The notes below the pieces were generated by a model. That model was not told the DNA's origin. It made no database searches and saw only the letters and a program-made list of their open reading frames with translations. A program made the position numbers and the translations under genes. DNA of 64,000 bases from Nocardia sienata NBRC 100364 (lineage in GTDB: Bacteria > Actinomycetota > Actinomycetes > Mycobacteriales > Mycobacteriaceae): contig NZ_BDBX01000014.1 in the NCBI RefSeq assembly GCF_001613205.1, positions 1 to 64,000 on the forward strand. Reading direction: 5' to 3'. This document shows positions 1 through 8,406 of this stretch, in pieces. Positions within the stretch are counted from its first letter, which is position 1. Each line of letters begins with the position of its first letter.

Positions 1-2192
1 TCCGCCGGCTCGCCGCCGGGCCGGCTCGACGCCGGGCGTTGGGCAGTGCCTCGGCGACCGCCCTCGGAATCACCGGACTCAGAATCGCCGGTCCGGCGGC
101 CGCCGCGCTCACGCCCACCGGGTCCGCGCGAGATCTGCTGACCCGCGACCACCCAGCGAACCGGATGCTCCCGGCCGAGCACCGCGCTCACCGCCGCACG
201 CACCTCCGACAACGGCTGCGGTTGGGAAAGCCGCTGTACCAGCGCCGCGTGGTGGGCCAGCACGATCTCGCCATCCTGTACGGCGGCCACCGCGGCCCCC
301 GAGGTGAGCATCGCGCCGATCGTCGGCCCGAACTCCTTGACCTTCAATTTGATCTCCGGCCAGGCGGCCTCCACCGCGGCCAGCAACTCCGGATCGGCCG
401 GCGCCGGATCAGCAGCCGCGGTCGGCGACGCGGTATCGCCGACAGGCTCGTTCGCCGCCGGCGCCGGACTCTCCGACGCCGGGACGGCGGCCGCCGGTTC
501 CGCGTCGGATCCGGTGTCCACGGCACGGGTGGTCCCGTTGCCGGGACGGATCCGGGCGGCCGGTTGCCCGGCCGGTATCGGTCCCGCGCCGTGCGTCTGC
601 CCACCTTCCGTGGCGGCCGGGCGGGCCGGATCCTCCGGTCGCGCAGGTGTCATCGGGTCGCGCGGGGGGCCGGCCGGCGGCTGTCCGCCCGTATCCCGCG
701 CCTCTTCCGAAACTTCGGGAGCCGCTTGCCGGGGCTCCGGCGTACGACCCTGAACCACATCGGAACCCGATGCGGTGGCCGACATTTCCGGGCTTCCTCC
801 ACCCGAGGCGGGCGCTGGAGGTGACCCGGGCTCGGAAGATACCGCCCCGGACGCGGCTCCTGCGTCGCCGGCGGCACGCTCGGCCGACCGGCCGCTCTTG
901 GACTCCCGGAGCGCGGCCAGGGCTTCGGCCCCCCGGCGGCGGGACGGATCGGCGAGCTGGGCAGGCGGCGCGGCTTCGGCAGCGGGGCGGGCCGGCTCAC
1001 CGCCCGCGGAGACGACGGCCGGGGCTGCGACGGCGCCCGAGGCGACGCGCCGTTCCAGCTGTTCCAGCCGCTGCAGGGTCGCGGCCTCGGATTCGTCCGC
1101 GGCGGGCAGCAGCATCCGCGAGCAGACGACCTCGAGCAACAGCCGCGGCGCGGTGGCTCCCCGCATCTCGCCCAGTCCGGCGTGCAGGAGTTCGGCGTAG
1201 CGGGTGAGGGCCGCGGGCCCGAGCCGGGCGGCCTGCCCGCGCATCCGGTCCAGCAGGTCGGCGGGCGCGGCGACGAGTCCGCGCTCGGTGGCATCGGGTA
1301 CGGCCTGCAGCAGGATCAGGTCGCGCAGCCGCTCGAGCAGGTCCACCGCGAACCGGCGCGGATCGTGACCGGCCTCCATCACCCGGTCGACGGTGCCGAA
1401 CAGGGCGGCGCCGTCGCCGGCTGCCAGCGCGTCGACCGCGTCGTCGATCAACGCCACATCGGTCACCCCCAGCAGTGCGACGGCGCGCGAGTAGGTGACG
1501 CCCTGGGACCCGGCGCCGGCGAGCAACTGGTCGAGCACGCTCAAACTGTCGCGCGGGGACCCACCACCCGCGCGGATAACCAAGGGATACACCGCTTCTT
1601 CCACGGGCACCTGCTCCTGCTCGCAGATACCGCCGAGCAGGCCGCGCATGGTGGCGGGGGGCAGCAGCCGGAAGGGGTAGTGGTGGGTGCGCGAGCGGAT
1701 GGTCGGCAGTACCTTGTCCGGCTCGGTGGTGGCGAAGACGAAGATCAGATGGGCCGGGGGTTCCTCGACGATCTTCAGCAACGCGTTGAAGCCGGCCGTG
1801 GTGACCATATGCGCCTCGTCGACGATGAACACCCGGTAGCGGGATTCGGCGGGCGCGTAGAAGGCCCGGTCGCGTAGTTCGCGGGTGTCGTCGACACCAC
1901 CGTGGCTGGCGGCGTCCAGTTCGATCACGTCGAGATTACCCCCACCGCCCGGTGCCAGGGACAGACAGGAGGCACAGGTGCCGCAGGGGGTGGAAGTGGG
2001 GCCCTGCACACAATTCAGCGAGCGGGCGAGGATCCGGGCCGAGGAGGTCTTACCGCACCCGCGCGGACCCGAGAAGAGATAGGCATGACTGATCCGGCCG
2101 GTGTCGAGCGCGGTACACAGCGGTTCGGTGACATGCTCCTGGCCCACCACGTCAGCGAACGTTGCCGGTCGGTACTTCCGGTACAGAGCCAC
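1..2192 (-). CDS. dnaX: DNA polymerase III subunit gamma/tau (3' end outside window)
   Basis: This is the clamp-loader ATPase of the replicative polymerase. It begins at a GTG at 2192 and stays open to the window edge, so the C-terminus is missing. Visible in order are the N-terminal LYRKYRP motif, a Walker A (GPRGCGKT, residues 42-49), a four-cysteine zinc module (Cys61, 70, 73, 76), a VDEAH Walker B, the clamp-loader lid region, an Ala/Pro-rich linker, and a tau-type C-terminal segment around 200-360 followed by a Gly/Arg-rich tail. No slippery-sequence frameshift was seen. It is divergent from the MMPL/TetR operon. The SRP RNA gene lies 14 kb away, as often happens near dnaX in this order. 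Confidence 0.96.
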   Translation of the reverse strand, partial: MALYRKYRPATFADVVGQEHVTEPLCTALDTGRISHAYLFSGPRGCGKTSSARILARSLNCVQGPTSTPCGTCASCLSLAPGGGGNLDVIELDAASHGGVDDTRELRDRAFYAPAESRYRVFIVDEAHMVTTAGFNALLKIVEEPPAHLIFVFATTEPDKVLPTIRSRTHHYPFRLLPPATMRGLLGGICEQEQVPVEEAVYPLVIRAGGGSPRDSLSVLDQLLAGAGSQGVTYSRAVALLGVTDVALIDDAVDALAAGDGAALFGTVDRVMEAGHDPRRFAVDLLERLRDLILLQAVPDATERGLVAAPADLLDRMRGQAARLGPAALTRYAELLHAGLGEMRGATAPRLLLEVVCSRMLLPAADESEAATLQRLEQLERRVASGAVAAPAVVSAGGEPARPAAEAAPPAQLADPSRRRGAEALAALRESKSGRSAERAAGDAGAASGAVSSEPGSPPAPASGGGSPEMSATASGSDVVQGRTPEPRQAAPEVSEEARDTGGQPPAGPPRDPMTPARPEDPARPAATEGGQTHGAGPIPAGQPAARIRPGNGTTRAVDTGSDAEPAAAVPASESPAPAANEPVGDTASPTAAADPAPADPELLAAVEAAWPEIKLKVKEFGPTIGAMLTSGAAVAAVQDGEIVLAHHAALVQRLSQPQPLSEVRAAVSAVLGREHPVRWVVAGQQISRGPGGRERGGRRTGDSESGDSEGGRRGTAQRPASSRPGGEPA

Positions 2193-2287
2193 GGCCAGAG
2201 GTTACCGGCGCAGACCGACAGCGCGCACCCGGCGTGGCCAGCCGTTCACCGCACCGTCCGTCCTGCCCCTTCCCTCCCTGGGTTAAC

Positions 2288-2298
2288 AGCGTTACGCT
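2288..2298. promoter_or_regulatory. Candidate palindromic operator before the MMPL/TetR operon
   Basis: An 11-bp palindrome (AGCGT-T-ACGCT) sits 36 bp before the MMPL start codon, in the dnaX/MMPL divergent region. The operon carries its own TetR-family gene, so autoregulation at this site is a reasonable inference. There is no second copy in the window to support it. Confidence 0.3.
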
Positions 2299-2333
2299 AA
2301 CGCCACTAACTTACTGATCCGGGGGCCCACGAC

Positions 2334-4613
2334 ATGCTGATCCGCATCGCGCAGTTCACCACCAGATTTCCCCGCGCAATACTCATCGGCGCACTGGCCG
2401 TCGCACTGCTGTGCGCGATCTTCGGTGCCACCGCGGCCGCGGGGCTGAAATCCGGAGGGTTCGTCTCCGCCGACGCCGAATCCATCCGCGCCGCCGAACA
2501 GCTCACCGACAACTTCGACGGCGCCGCGCCCAACTACATCCTGCTGGTCGAATCGCCGGACGGGGTCGACGCGGATGCGGTGCGGGCACGCGCCCTCCAG
2601 GTGATCGATATCGTCCGGGCCCACCCCGACACCGACAGCGTCCAGTCGTACTGGACCGCGCCGTCCCCGGCGGTCGCGAGCGTGCTGCGCAGCACCGACG
2701 GCGAATCCGGACTCATCGCGGTCAACTTCACCGGCGACGAGACCCAGATCCAGGAAGCCGCCGGCGATCTCGGCGAGCAGGTCACCGGAACGGCCGACGG
2801 GGTGACCGTCCGGGCCGGCGGTACCGCGGCGACCTTCCAAGAGGTCAACGACCAGATCACCCACGATCTGGCCGTCGCCGAGACCGCGGCGATACCGCTC
2901 ACCCTGGTGGTGCTCGTCCTGGTTTTCGGCAGCTTGATAGCCGCCTCGCTGCCACTGCTGGTCGGACTGTTCGCGATCGCTGCCACGCTGGCGATCCTCA
3001 AGCTGTTCACCCTGGTCACCGACGTTTCCATCTACGCGATGAACCTCACCACCGCGCTGGGCCTGGCACTGGCCATCGACTACAGCCTGTTCATCGTCAG
3101 CCGGTTCCGGGAGGAACTCGCGGCCGGCCGCGACCCGCGCACGGCCACCGTCCGGGCCTTGCAGACCGCCGGTCGCACCGTGCTGTTCTCCGCGGTCACC
3201 GTGGCGTTGTCGCTGTCGGCGATGCTCGTATTCGACCTGTACTTCCTGCGCTCGTTCGCCTACTCCGGCGTCGCGGTGGTGATGGCGGCCGCCGTGGCGT
3301 CGATCGTGGTGCTGCCCGCCGCGCTGGTACTGCTCGGGCACCGGGTCAACGCCCTCGACCTGCGGGCGCCAGTCCTGCGCCTGTTCGGCCGCGAGCCGAA
3401 GCCGCTGGGCGCCATGGTGCCGGAGCAGACCGGCTGGTACCGCCTGGTCAAGCGGGTCATGCGGGCGGCCGTCCCGGTTTCCGTGGTGATCGTGGCGCTC
3501 ATGCTGGCGCTGGGCTCGCCGTTCCTCTCGGCGAAGTTCGGATATCCCGACGAGCGGGTACTGCCCGATTCGGCGGCCAGCCGGCAGGTGGGCAACGAGA
3601 TCCGGGCGGAGTTCCCGCGCGCCGATCCCGGCGGCAACACCACGATCGTGCTGGACGGCTATCGCGACGAACGCGGGGTCGGCGAATACGCGGCCCGGCT
3701 GTCCGAAGTCGACAACATCACCGGCGTGCTGTCCGCCGCCGGCGTGTATGTTTCCGGAAACCGGCTCGCCCCTACTCCCCCGGGGATGACAAACGACACC
3801 GGCACGTACTTGACCGTCAACAGCACGGTCGACCCGTTCTCCCCCGCCGGCGCGGAACAGCTGGACGCGTTGCGGGCGATCGACCCACCCGCCCCGGCTC
3901 TGTTCGGCGGCTCCGCCGCGGTGAACGAGGACTCGCTCGACGCACTGGCCGAGCGGCTGCCGCTGGCCGGTCTGCTCATCGTGCTGTCCACATTCGTGGT
4001 GCTGTTCCTGTTCACCGGCAGCCTGATCCTGCCGCTGAAGGCACTGCTGCTGAACACCCTCTCACTGACCGCCGCGTTCGGCGCCATGGTGTGGATCTTC
4101 CAGGACGGCCATCTGCAGGGATTGCTCGGCTTCACCGCCGTCGGCTACCTGGTGCCGACCATGCCGATCCTCATGTTCTGCCTGGCCTTCGGGCTGTCCA
4201 TGGACTACGAGGTGTTCCTGCTGTCGCGAATCCGGGAAGAATGGCTGCGCCGGCGAGCCGGGCACGGCGGCACGGAGTCGGCACGGGAGGCCAACACCGA
4301 AGCCGTCGCCGTCGGGGTGGCCCGCACCGGGCGTATCTTCACCGCCGCGGCCGTGCTGATGGCCATCGTGATCGGCGCCCTCACCACCTCCAAGGTGTCG
4401 TTCATCCAGCTGATGGGCCTGGGCCTGACCCTGACCGTGCTCGCCGACGCCACCCTCATCCGGGCCCTGCTCGTTCCGGCACTCATGAAACTGATGGGCC
4501 CGCTCAACTGGTGGGCGCCGAAACCGCTGGCCGGGCTGCACGACCGGATCGGGTTCAGCGAGGAACCTCTGGACGCGCCGGGGACAACCGTCGAGCCACC
4601 GGTGCGCGTATGA
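2334..4613 (+). CDS. MMPL-family RND transporter
   Basis: An inner-membrane transporter of 759 residues from the MMPL/RND superfamily, whose members export lipids and siderophores or confer drug efflux using proton motive force. It has an N-terminal TM helix (about 15-35), an extracytoplasmic domain, and a first TM bundle (about 185-340) with the motif GLALAIDYSLF. A second extracytoplasmic domain and a second bundle (about 540-725) carry FGLSMDYEVFLLSR; the Asp-Tyr pairs are the expected proton-relay positions. The ATG at 2334 is the only good start. Its TGA overlaps the ATG of the next gene (ATGA), so it is probably translationally coupled to the TetR regulator. The substrate cannot be read from sequence. 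Confidence 0.9.
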   Translation: MLIRIAQFTTRFPRAILIGALAVALLCAIFGATAAAGLKSGGFVSADAESIRAAEQLTDNFDGAAPNYILLVESPDGVDADAVRARALQVIDIVRAHPDTDSVQSYWTAPSPAVASVLRSTDGESGLIAVNFTGDETQIQEAAGDLGEQVTGTADGVTVRAGGTAATFQEVNDQITHDLAVAETAAIPLTLVVLVLVFGSLIAASLPLLVGLFAIAATLAILKLFTLVTDVSIYAMNLTTALGLALAIDYSLFIVSRFREELAAGRDPRTATVRALQTAGRTVLFSAVTVALSLSAMLVFDLYFLRSFAYSGVAVVMAAAVASIVVLPAALVLLGHRVNALDLRAPVLRLFGREPKPLGAMVPEQTGWYRLVKRVMRAAVPVSVVIVALMLALGSPFLSAKFGYPDERVLPDSAASRQVGNEIRAEFPRADPGGNTTIVLDGYRDERGVGEYAARLSEVDNITGVLSAAGVYVSGNRLAPTPPGMTNDTGTYLTVNSTVDPFSPAGAEQLDALRAIDPPAPALFGGSAAVNEDSLDALAERLPLAGLLIVLSTFVVLFLFTGSLILPLKALLLNTLSLTAAFGAMVWIFQDGHLQGLLGFTAVGYLVPTMPILMFCLAFGLSMDYEVFLLSRIREEWLRRRAGHGGTESAREANTEAVAVGVARTGRIFTAAAVLMAIVIGALTTSKVSFIQLMGLGLTLTVLADATLIRALLVPALMKLMGPLNWWAPKPLAGLHDRIGFSEEPLDAPGTTVEPPVRV

Positions 4614-5302
4614 CCGGGCGGCCACGCTCCCCCCGCGGGCACGGAAGCCGGCTGCGCGAGGAGATCATCACCGCCACCCGGGAGTTGCTCGAGCGCACGG
4701 GCGATGTCGGGGCGGTATCGATCCGCGCGGTCGCGGGTGTGGTGGGGGTCAGCGCGCCCTCGATCTATCGCCACTTCGCCGACAAGGACGCACTGATCGA
4801 GGCGGCGGTGGCCGAGGTTTTCGAAGCGCTGAACACCGCGATGCAGGCGGCCGTGGATCCGGCGGACCCGCCGGCGTTGCGCCTGCACCGGCTCGGCCTC
4901 GCCTACGTGCGGTTCGCCCTGGACCACCCCGAGCAGTACCGGCTGGCGACCATCCCGACCACCCATCAGGGCGCGGTGGACATGGTGCTGACCAGCGGCG
5001 CATTCCGGTACTTCGCCGCCACCGTGGAAGAAGCCATGTCCGACGGGCTCATCGACCGCGCGGACCCCACCCCGCTGGTGCTCGAACTGTGGGCCGCGGC
5101 GCACGGCATCGCCTCACTGCTGCTGGCCAAACCCTATCTACCCTGGGGTGATCCGATGGCCGTCGCCGAAAGGGTGCTCGACGCCGCATGTTTCGGGCAT
5201 GTGCTCACCGAACTGATGGGCCCGGACAAGTCTCCCGCGGAAATGACCCAGTGGGTGATGGAGCTGCGCTCGCGGATACGCGAACCGGATCCGTCGGACT
5301 GA
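4610..5302 (+). CDS. TetR/AcrR-family transcriptional regulator
   Basis: A 230-residue one-component repressor. The N-terminal HTH (about residues 14-60) has the typical VSAPSIYRHFADKDALIEA recognition helix. The C-terminal ligand domain contains LAYVRFALDHPEQYRL and resembles the WHG/TetR_C_33 type. The ATG overlaps the stop of the MMPL gene by 4 bp, so the two form one operon, and this protein most likely represses that operon in response to the transported compound or a related one. The stop lies 1 bp from the stop of the convergent metallopeptidase gene. Confidence 0.9.
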   Translation: MTGRPRSPRGHGSRLREEIITATRELLERTGDVGAVSIRAVAGVVGVSAPSIYRHFADKDALIEAAVAEVFEALNTAMQAAVDPADPPALRLHRLGLAYVRFALDHPEQYRLATIPTTHQGAVDMVLTSGAFRYFAATVEEAMSDGLIDRADPTPLVLELWAAAHGIASLLLAKPYLPWGDPMAVAERVLDAACFGHVLTELMGPDKSPAEMTQWVMELRSRIREPDPSD

Positions 5303-5303
5303 T

Positions 5304-6443
5304 TCAGCTCACCGCGTCCGCCGAGGCGGTGAAGGTGTTGCACTCGGCGGTCGAATTGTGTTCGACGCCCAACCCGAACCAGCGGCCACCGTTCTCCGGC
5401 GTGCCGTGATCGCGCATATCGCCGTGCTGGTCGCCACGATGATCGGCGTCGGTCCGCGCATCGGTCATCTGTGCGTCGGTGAGCGCACCGCCGTCGGCCG
5501 AGGAGACCAGATACATTCCGTCGAAGCAGTTCGCCTGCAGTTCCACTCGCCGCGACAGTTCCAGCCCTTCCGGACTGCGCGCGCCGGCGTCGACCCGGGC
5601 ACTGTTGGCGGCGAGCAGAATTCCGGACATGTTCTGGATGTGATGCCCGTATTCGTGGGCGAACACCGACAGGTAGACCACCCAGTTGTCGTGGTAGTAG
5701 TCGGTCTGCAACTGGCTGACCGGCATATAGATGGTCCGGTTGGCCGGACAGTAGAACGCGGCGAAGTTGTCGGTCGAACCGGTGCACGGTGTGGTGATGC
5801 CCTCGGTATCCGCCGACACCAGCACCGTCGGCGGCTCGAACGGCAGGCCCGCGTCCGCCAGGACCGGCTGCCAGGCCGCCTCCAGGCATTTCTCGGCGCT
5901 GGAGAAGAACGCCCGGGCCGTGTCCTCGTCGGCCGACCACTGCGCGTACTCGCAGTTCGCGGGGATCAGCGTCGCATCCGGGTCGGTGAGCAGCGGATTG
6001 GTCCCGGTTTCGGCGGGACCGGTTTCGCCGATGTCGTAACTGTGCTCCGGCTGCGGGCCGAGCACTCTCAGGCCGTCGGAATTCAGCGCGCCCCGCACGA
6101 GTGCGCCGACCACCACCAGGATCACCGCGAGTATCACCAGCAACGTGCTGCCACTGCTGCGCCGGCTACGCGGCCGCGGTGCGTTGGGCACCCGATAGGG
6201 CACCGGCGGCGGCATGGGCGGGGCGACAATCGGACGATAACCGGAGATCGGGCCCTGTGCGGGATAGCCGGGCGGCGGCGGCCGGTGCGGATAGCCCTGA
6301 GCGGGAGGGTAACCCGGGTGCGGGCCCGGATAAGGCGGCCGTGGCGGTCCACCGGGCCGGGGACCGTACGGGGGCCGGCCACCGGGTGGTACCGGCTGCC
6401 TGCCGGGCGGTACCGGTCCGCGCCCGTAAGGTGGTTGCGTCAC
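5304..6443 (-). CDS. Neutral zinc metallopeptidase (YpfJ/KPN_02809 family), membrane-anchored
   Basis: A predicted neutral zinc peptidase of 379 residues. It begins with a long Pro/Gly/Tyr-rich cytoplasmic segment (about 1-95), followed by one TM helix (LLVILAVILVVVGALV) and an external catalytic domain. The zinc motif HEYGHHIQ is clear, with a downstream ELQANCFDG segment that probably gives the third ligand. The GTG at 6443 (reading MTQPPYGRG) is chosen because this is the usual family start; another in-frame GTG lies at 6461. Physiological substrates are unknown for the family. Confidence 0.88.
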   Translation of the reverse strand: MTQPPYGRGPVPPGRQPVPPGGRPPYGPRPGGPPRPPYPGPHPGYPPAQGYPHRPPPPGYPAQGPISGYRPIVAPPMPPPVPYRVPNAPRPRSRRSSGSTLLVILAVILVVVGALVRGALNSDGLRVLGPQPEHSYDIGETGPAETGTNPLLTDPDATLIPANCEYAQWSADEDTARAFFSSAEKCLEAAWQPVLADAGLPFEPPTVLVSADTEGITTPCTGSTDNFAAFYCPANRTIYMPVSQLQTDYYHDNWVVYLSVFAHEYGHHIQNMSGILLAANSARVDAGARSPEGLELSRRVELQANCFDGMYLVSSADGGALTDAQMTDARTDADHRGDQHGDMRDHGTPENGGRWFGLGVEHNSTAECNTFTASADAVS

Positions 6444-6506
6444 TCCCCCGGACCCCCTCACCTTCTCCGAACACCAACAGCCGCTGACGCAGGATAGCAA
6501 GCTGTC

Positions 6507-6512
6507 TAAGGT
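6507..6512 (+). promoter_or_regulatory. Probable -10 element, leaderless DUF2207 transcript
   Basis: TAAGGT lies 8 nt before the ATG at 6521, with no Shine-Dalgarno sequence between. This TANNNT plus 6-8 nt spacing is the pattern expected for leaderless actinobacterial mRNAs. Confidence 0.45.
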
Positions 6513-6520
6513 TACGAGTC

Positions 6521-8128
6521 ATGCTCATATTTCGGGGGGGCGCGCTCGCGCTGCTGCTCGCACTGACCGGATTTCTCGCCGCTTTCGGGACGAGCGCACC
6601 GGCGGCCCGGGCCCAGGAGCCGGTCGGTTCGATCCTGTACCTGGATATGACGCTGAACCGCGAAGGCATCCTCGAAGTGACCGAGCGCGTAACCGTTCCG
6701 CCCGGTGAACGGTTCACCATGACACTGCCGCTGCGGGTGCAGATCAGCGAGGATTCCGAACGCCGGTTCGCGGTCGCCGACATCGAGACCAGCGGCCCCG
6801 GCAGTGCGACCATCGCCGACGACCTGTTCACGGTGGACGCGGGCCCGGGGGAGACGACGGTCCGCTATTCGGTGCGCAATACGGTCAGCGATGCCGAAGG
6901 CAGTCAGGTTTTCCGCTGGTTCGGGGTGCTCAATGTCGATCTCGCCGAAATCCATGCCTCGCTCATCAGCCCCAGTTTCGAAATGGGCATCGTCGACTGC
7001 CTCCTGGGCCCGATCGGCAACACCCGGCCCTGCGCCCAGGTGCGGATCGAGCCGGACGGCGTCATGTACCTGGACCAGACGAATCTGCGCAAAGGCGAAT
7101 CGGTCGACCTGACCCTGCAGATCCCGCCGGGAACCGTACCGCCGAATGCCGATATCACCGGCCCCGGCGATTCACCGTTCGCGGTGACCGGGCCCGTGCT
7201 CGTGGCGTTCGGCCTGCTGGTGGCCGCCCTCGTCGCGCTGGCCGCCTACGTGTTCTGGGTACGCCGGCAGTCGGTCCCCGCCGAGCCGATGGAACCGCTG
7301 GTGCGCAGCGGCGGGCGGACCCACTTCAGCTCCCCGGACGGTATTCTGCCGGGCGAGGCCGGTGTCCTGCTCGACGGTCACTCCGACCCGACCGATATCG
7401 CCGCTACAGTGGTGGATCTCGCGGTCCGCAACTATCTGTGGATCTCCCGAATCGGTGAGACCCAGTGGCGGCTGGTGCGGGTGAACCCGGCCGACGACCA
7501 GCTGCGTACCTACGAGCGGACGGTCTATGACGCGCTGCTGCCGCCCGGCACCGACGCGGTCACCATGGCCGAACTCGCCGCACCCGGCCGGCTGCCCACC
7601 GAACCACTGCGCCGGGCCATGGTCGCCGACGCCGTCGACCGCGGCGCCTTCATAGACCCCGTCCGCCGCCGGATCCCGCTGTGGCTCGGCGGCGGACTGG
7701 TCGTCCTCGGTGCCGCGGTGACCGTCCTCGCCGCTCTCCTGGCCGGACACGCCCTGGTGGGTGTGGCGATCGCGCTCGCCGGTGGCGCACTGCTCGCGGC
7801 CCAGCGGTTCCTGCCGGTGCGCACCGCCTTCGGGCGGACACTGACCGCGCAGGTCCGTGGCTTGCAGCGGGGTCTGGAACAGGTCACCAGCCGGCAGATC
7901 CCGCCCGGCGACCGCGAACTCGTGTTCTCCCGCGGTCTGCCCTACATGGTGGTCTGGAGCCGAGCCGACAACTGGGTCCGTACCTTCCGCGATATCGACC
8001 CTTCCGCCGACGACGAGCCCGGGCTGTACTGGTTCGGCGGTTTCGAACGCGACCGGGATCTGCACCGGTTCGCCGTGCATTTCCCGTATTTCATCACCGC
8101 GATCGAATCGCTGTTCCCCGCGAAATGA
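6521..8128 (+). CDS. DUF2207 domain-containing membrane protein
   Basis: A 535-residue protein with an N-terminal signal segment (cleavage likely after APAARA, about residue 30) and an extracytoplasmic DUF2207 beta domain to about residue 215. A TM helix (about 223-247) follows, then a cytoplasmic region, two more TM helices (about 388-430), and a C-terminal cytoplasmic part. The family is widespread in actinobacteria with no settled function. A 12-bp hairpin follows 8 bp after the stop. It is divergently arranged with the metallopeptidase gene. Confidence 0.85.
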   Translation: MLIFRGGALALLLALTGFLAAFGTSAPAARAQEPVGSILYLDMTLNREGILEVTERVTVPPGERFTMTLPLRVQISEDSERRFAVADIETSGPGSATIADDLFTVDAGPGETTVRYSVRNTVSDAEGSQVFRWFGVLNVDLAEIHASLISPSFEMGIVDCLLGPIGNTRPCAQVRIEPDGVMYLDQTNLRKGESVDLTLQIPPGTVPPNADITGPGDSPFAVTGPVLVAFGLLVAALVALAAYVFWVRRQSVPAEPMEPLVRSGGRTHFSSPDGILPGEAGVLLDGHSDPTDIAATVVDLAVRNYLWISRIGETQWRLVRVNPADDQLRTYERTVYDALLPPGTDAVTMAELAAPGRLPTEPLRRAMVADAVDRGAFIDPVRRRIPLWLGGGLVVLGAAVTVLAALLAGHALVGVAIALAGGALLAAQRFLPVRTAFGRTLTAQVRGLQRGLEQVTSRQIPPGDRELVFSRGLPYMVVWSRADNWVRTFRDIDPSADDEPGLYWFGGFERDRDLHRFAVHFPYFITAIESLFPAK

Positions 8129-8136
8129 TGCGAGAA

Positions 8137-8162
8137 CCCCGTGCGGCCTCGGCCGCACGGGG
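8137..8162 (+). terminator. Hairpin terminator after the DUF2207 gene
   Basis: A perfect 12-bp GC-rich stem (8137-8148 with 8151-8162) with a 2-nt loop begins 8 bp after the DUF2207 stop. No U-tract follows, as is common in high-GC actinobacteria. Confidence 0.65.
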
Positions 8163-8182
8163 CACGTTCGAGCGCTAGCGCC

Positions 8183-8406
8183 TGCTTTCACCGGGCATGA
8201 GCGAGGGCCCTACGTGGTTACGCTGCGCTACCGCCTCCGGGCCTGACCCGCTCATGCTGCTTTCACCGGGCATGAGCGGGGCCCTACGTGGTCACGCTGC
8301 GCTACCGCCTCCGGGCCTGACTCGCTCATGCTGCTTTCACCGGGCATGAGCGAGGGCCCTACGTGGTCACGCTGCGCTACCGCCTCCGGGCCTGACTCGC
8401 TCATGC
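8183..8406. repeat. Three tandem copies of a palindromic dispersed repeat
   Basis: Units start at 8183, 8258 and 8332 (75, 74 and 75 bp) and are nearly identical. Each unit is a 63-bp core with 11-bp terminal inverted repeats (GCATGAGCGAG and CTCGCTCATGC) plus a roughly 12-bp spacer (TGCTTTCACCGG). Inner GGCCC/GGGCC blocks extend the possible stem. The end of the third copy supplies the stop codon of the ROK gene. Diverged relatives lie near 26214-26430, 54620-54680 and, translated, 58572-58935. There is no transposase, so it is a REP- or MITE-like element. Confidence 0.85.

Noticed and set aside
1..2192. Programmed frameshift making a short gamma subunit
   Set aside because: No A- or T-rich slippery heptamer was seen in the frame where gamma would end.
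2411..5302. A 963-codon + frame reading through MMPL into TetR
   Set aside because: The MMPL part is out of frame; only the last 230 codons, from the ATG at 4610, encode a recognisable protein.
8183..8406. Insertion sequence
   Set aside because: The element is only 63 bp, has no transposase and no target-site duplication that I can see.
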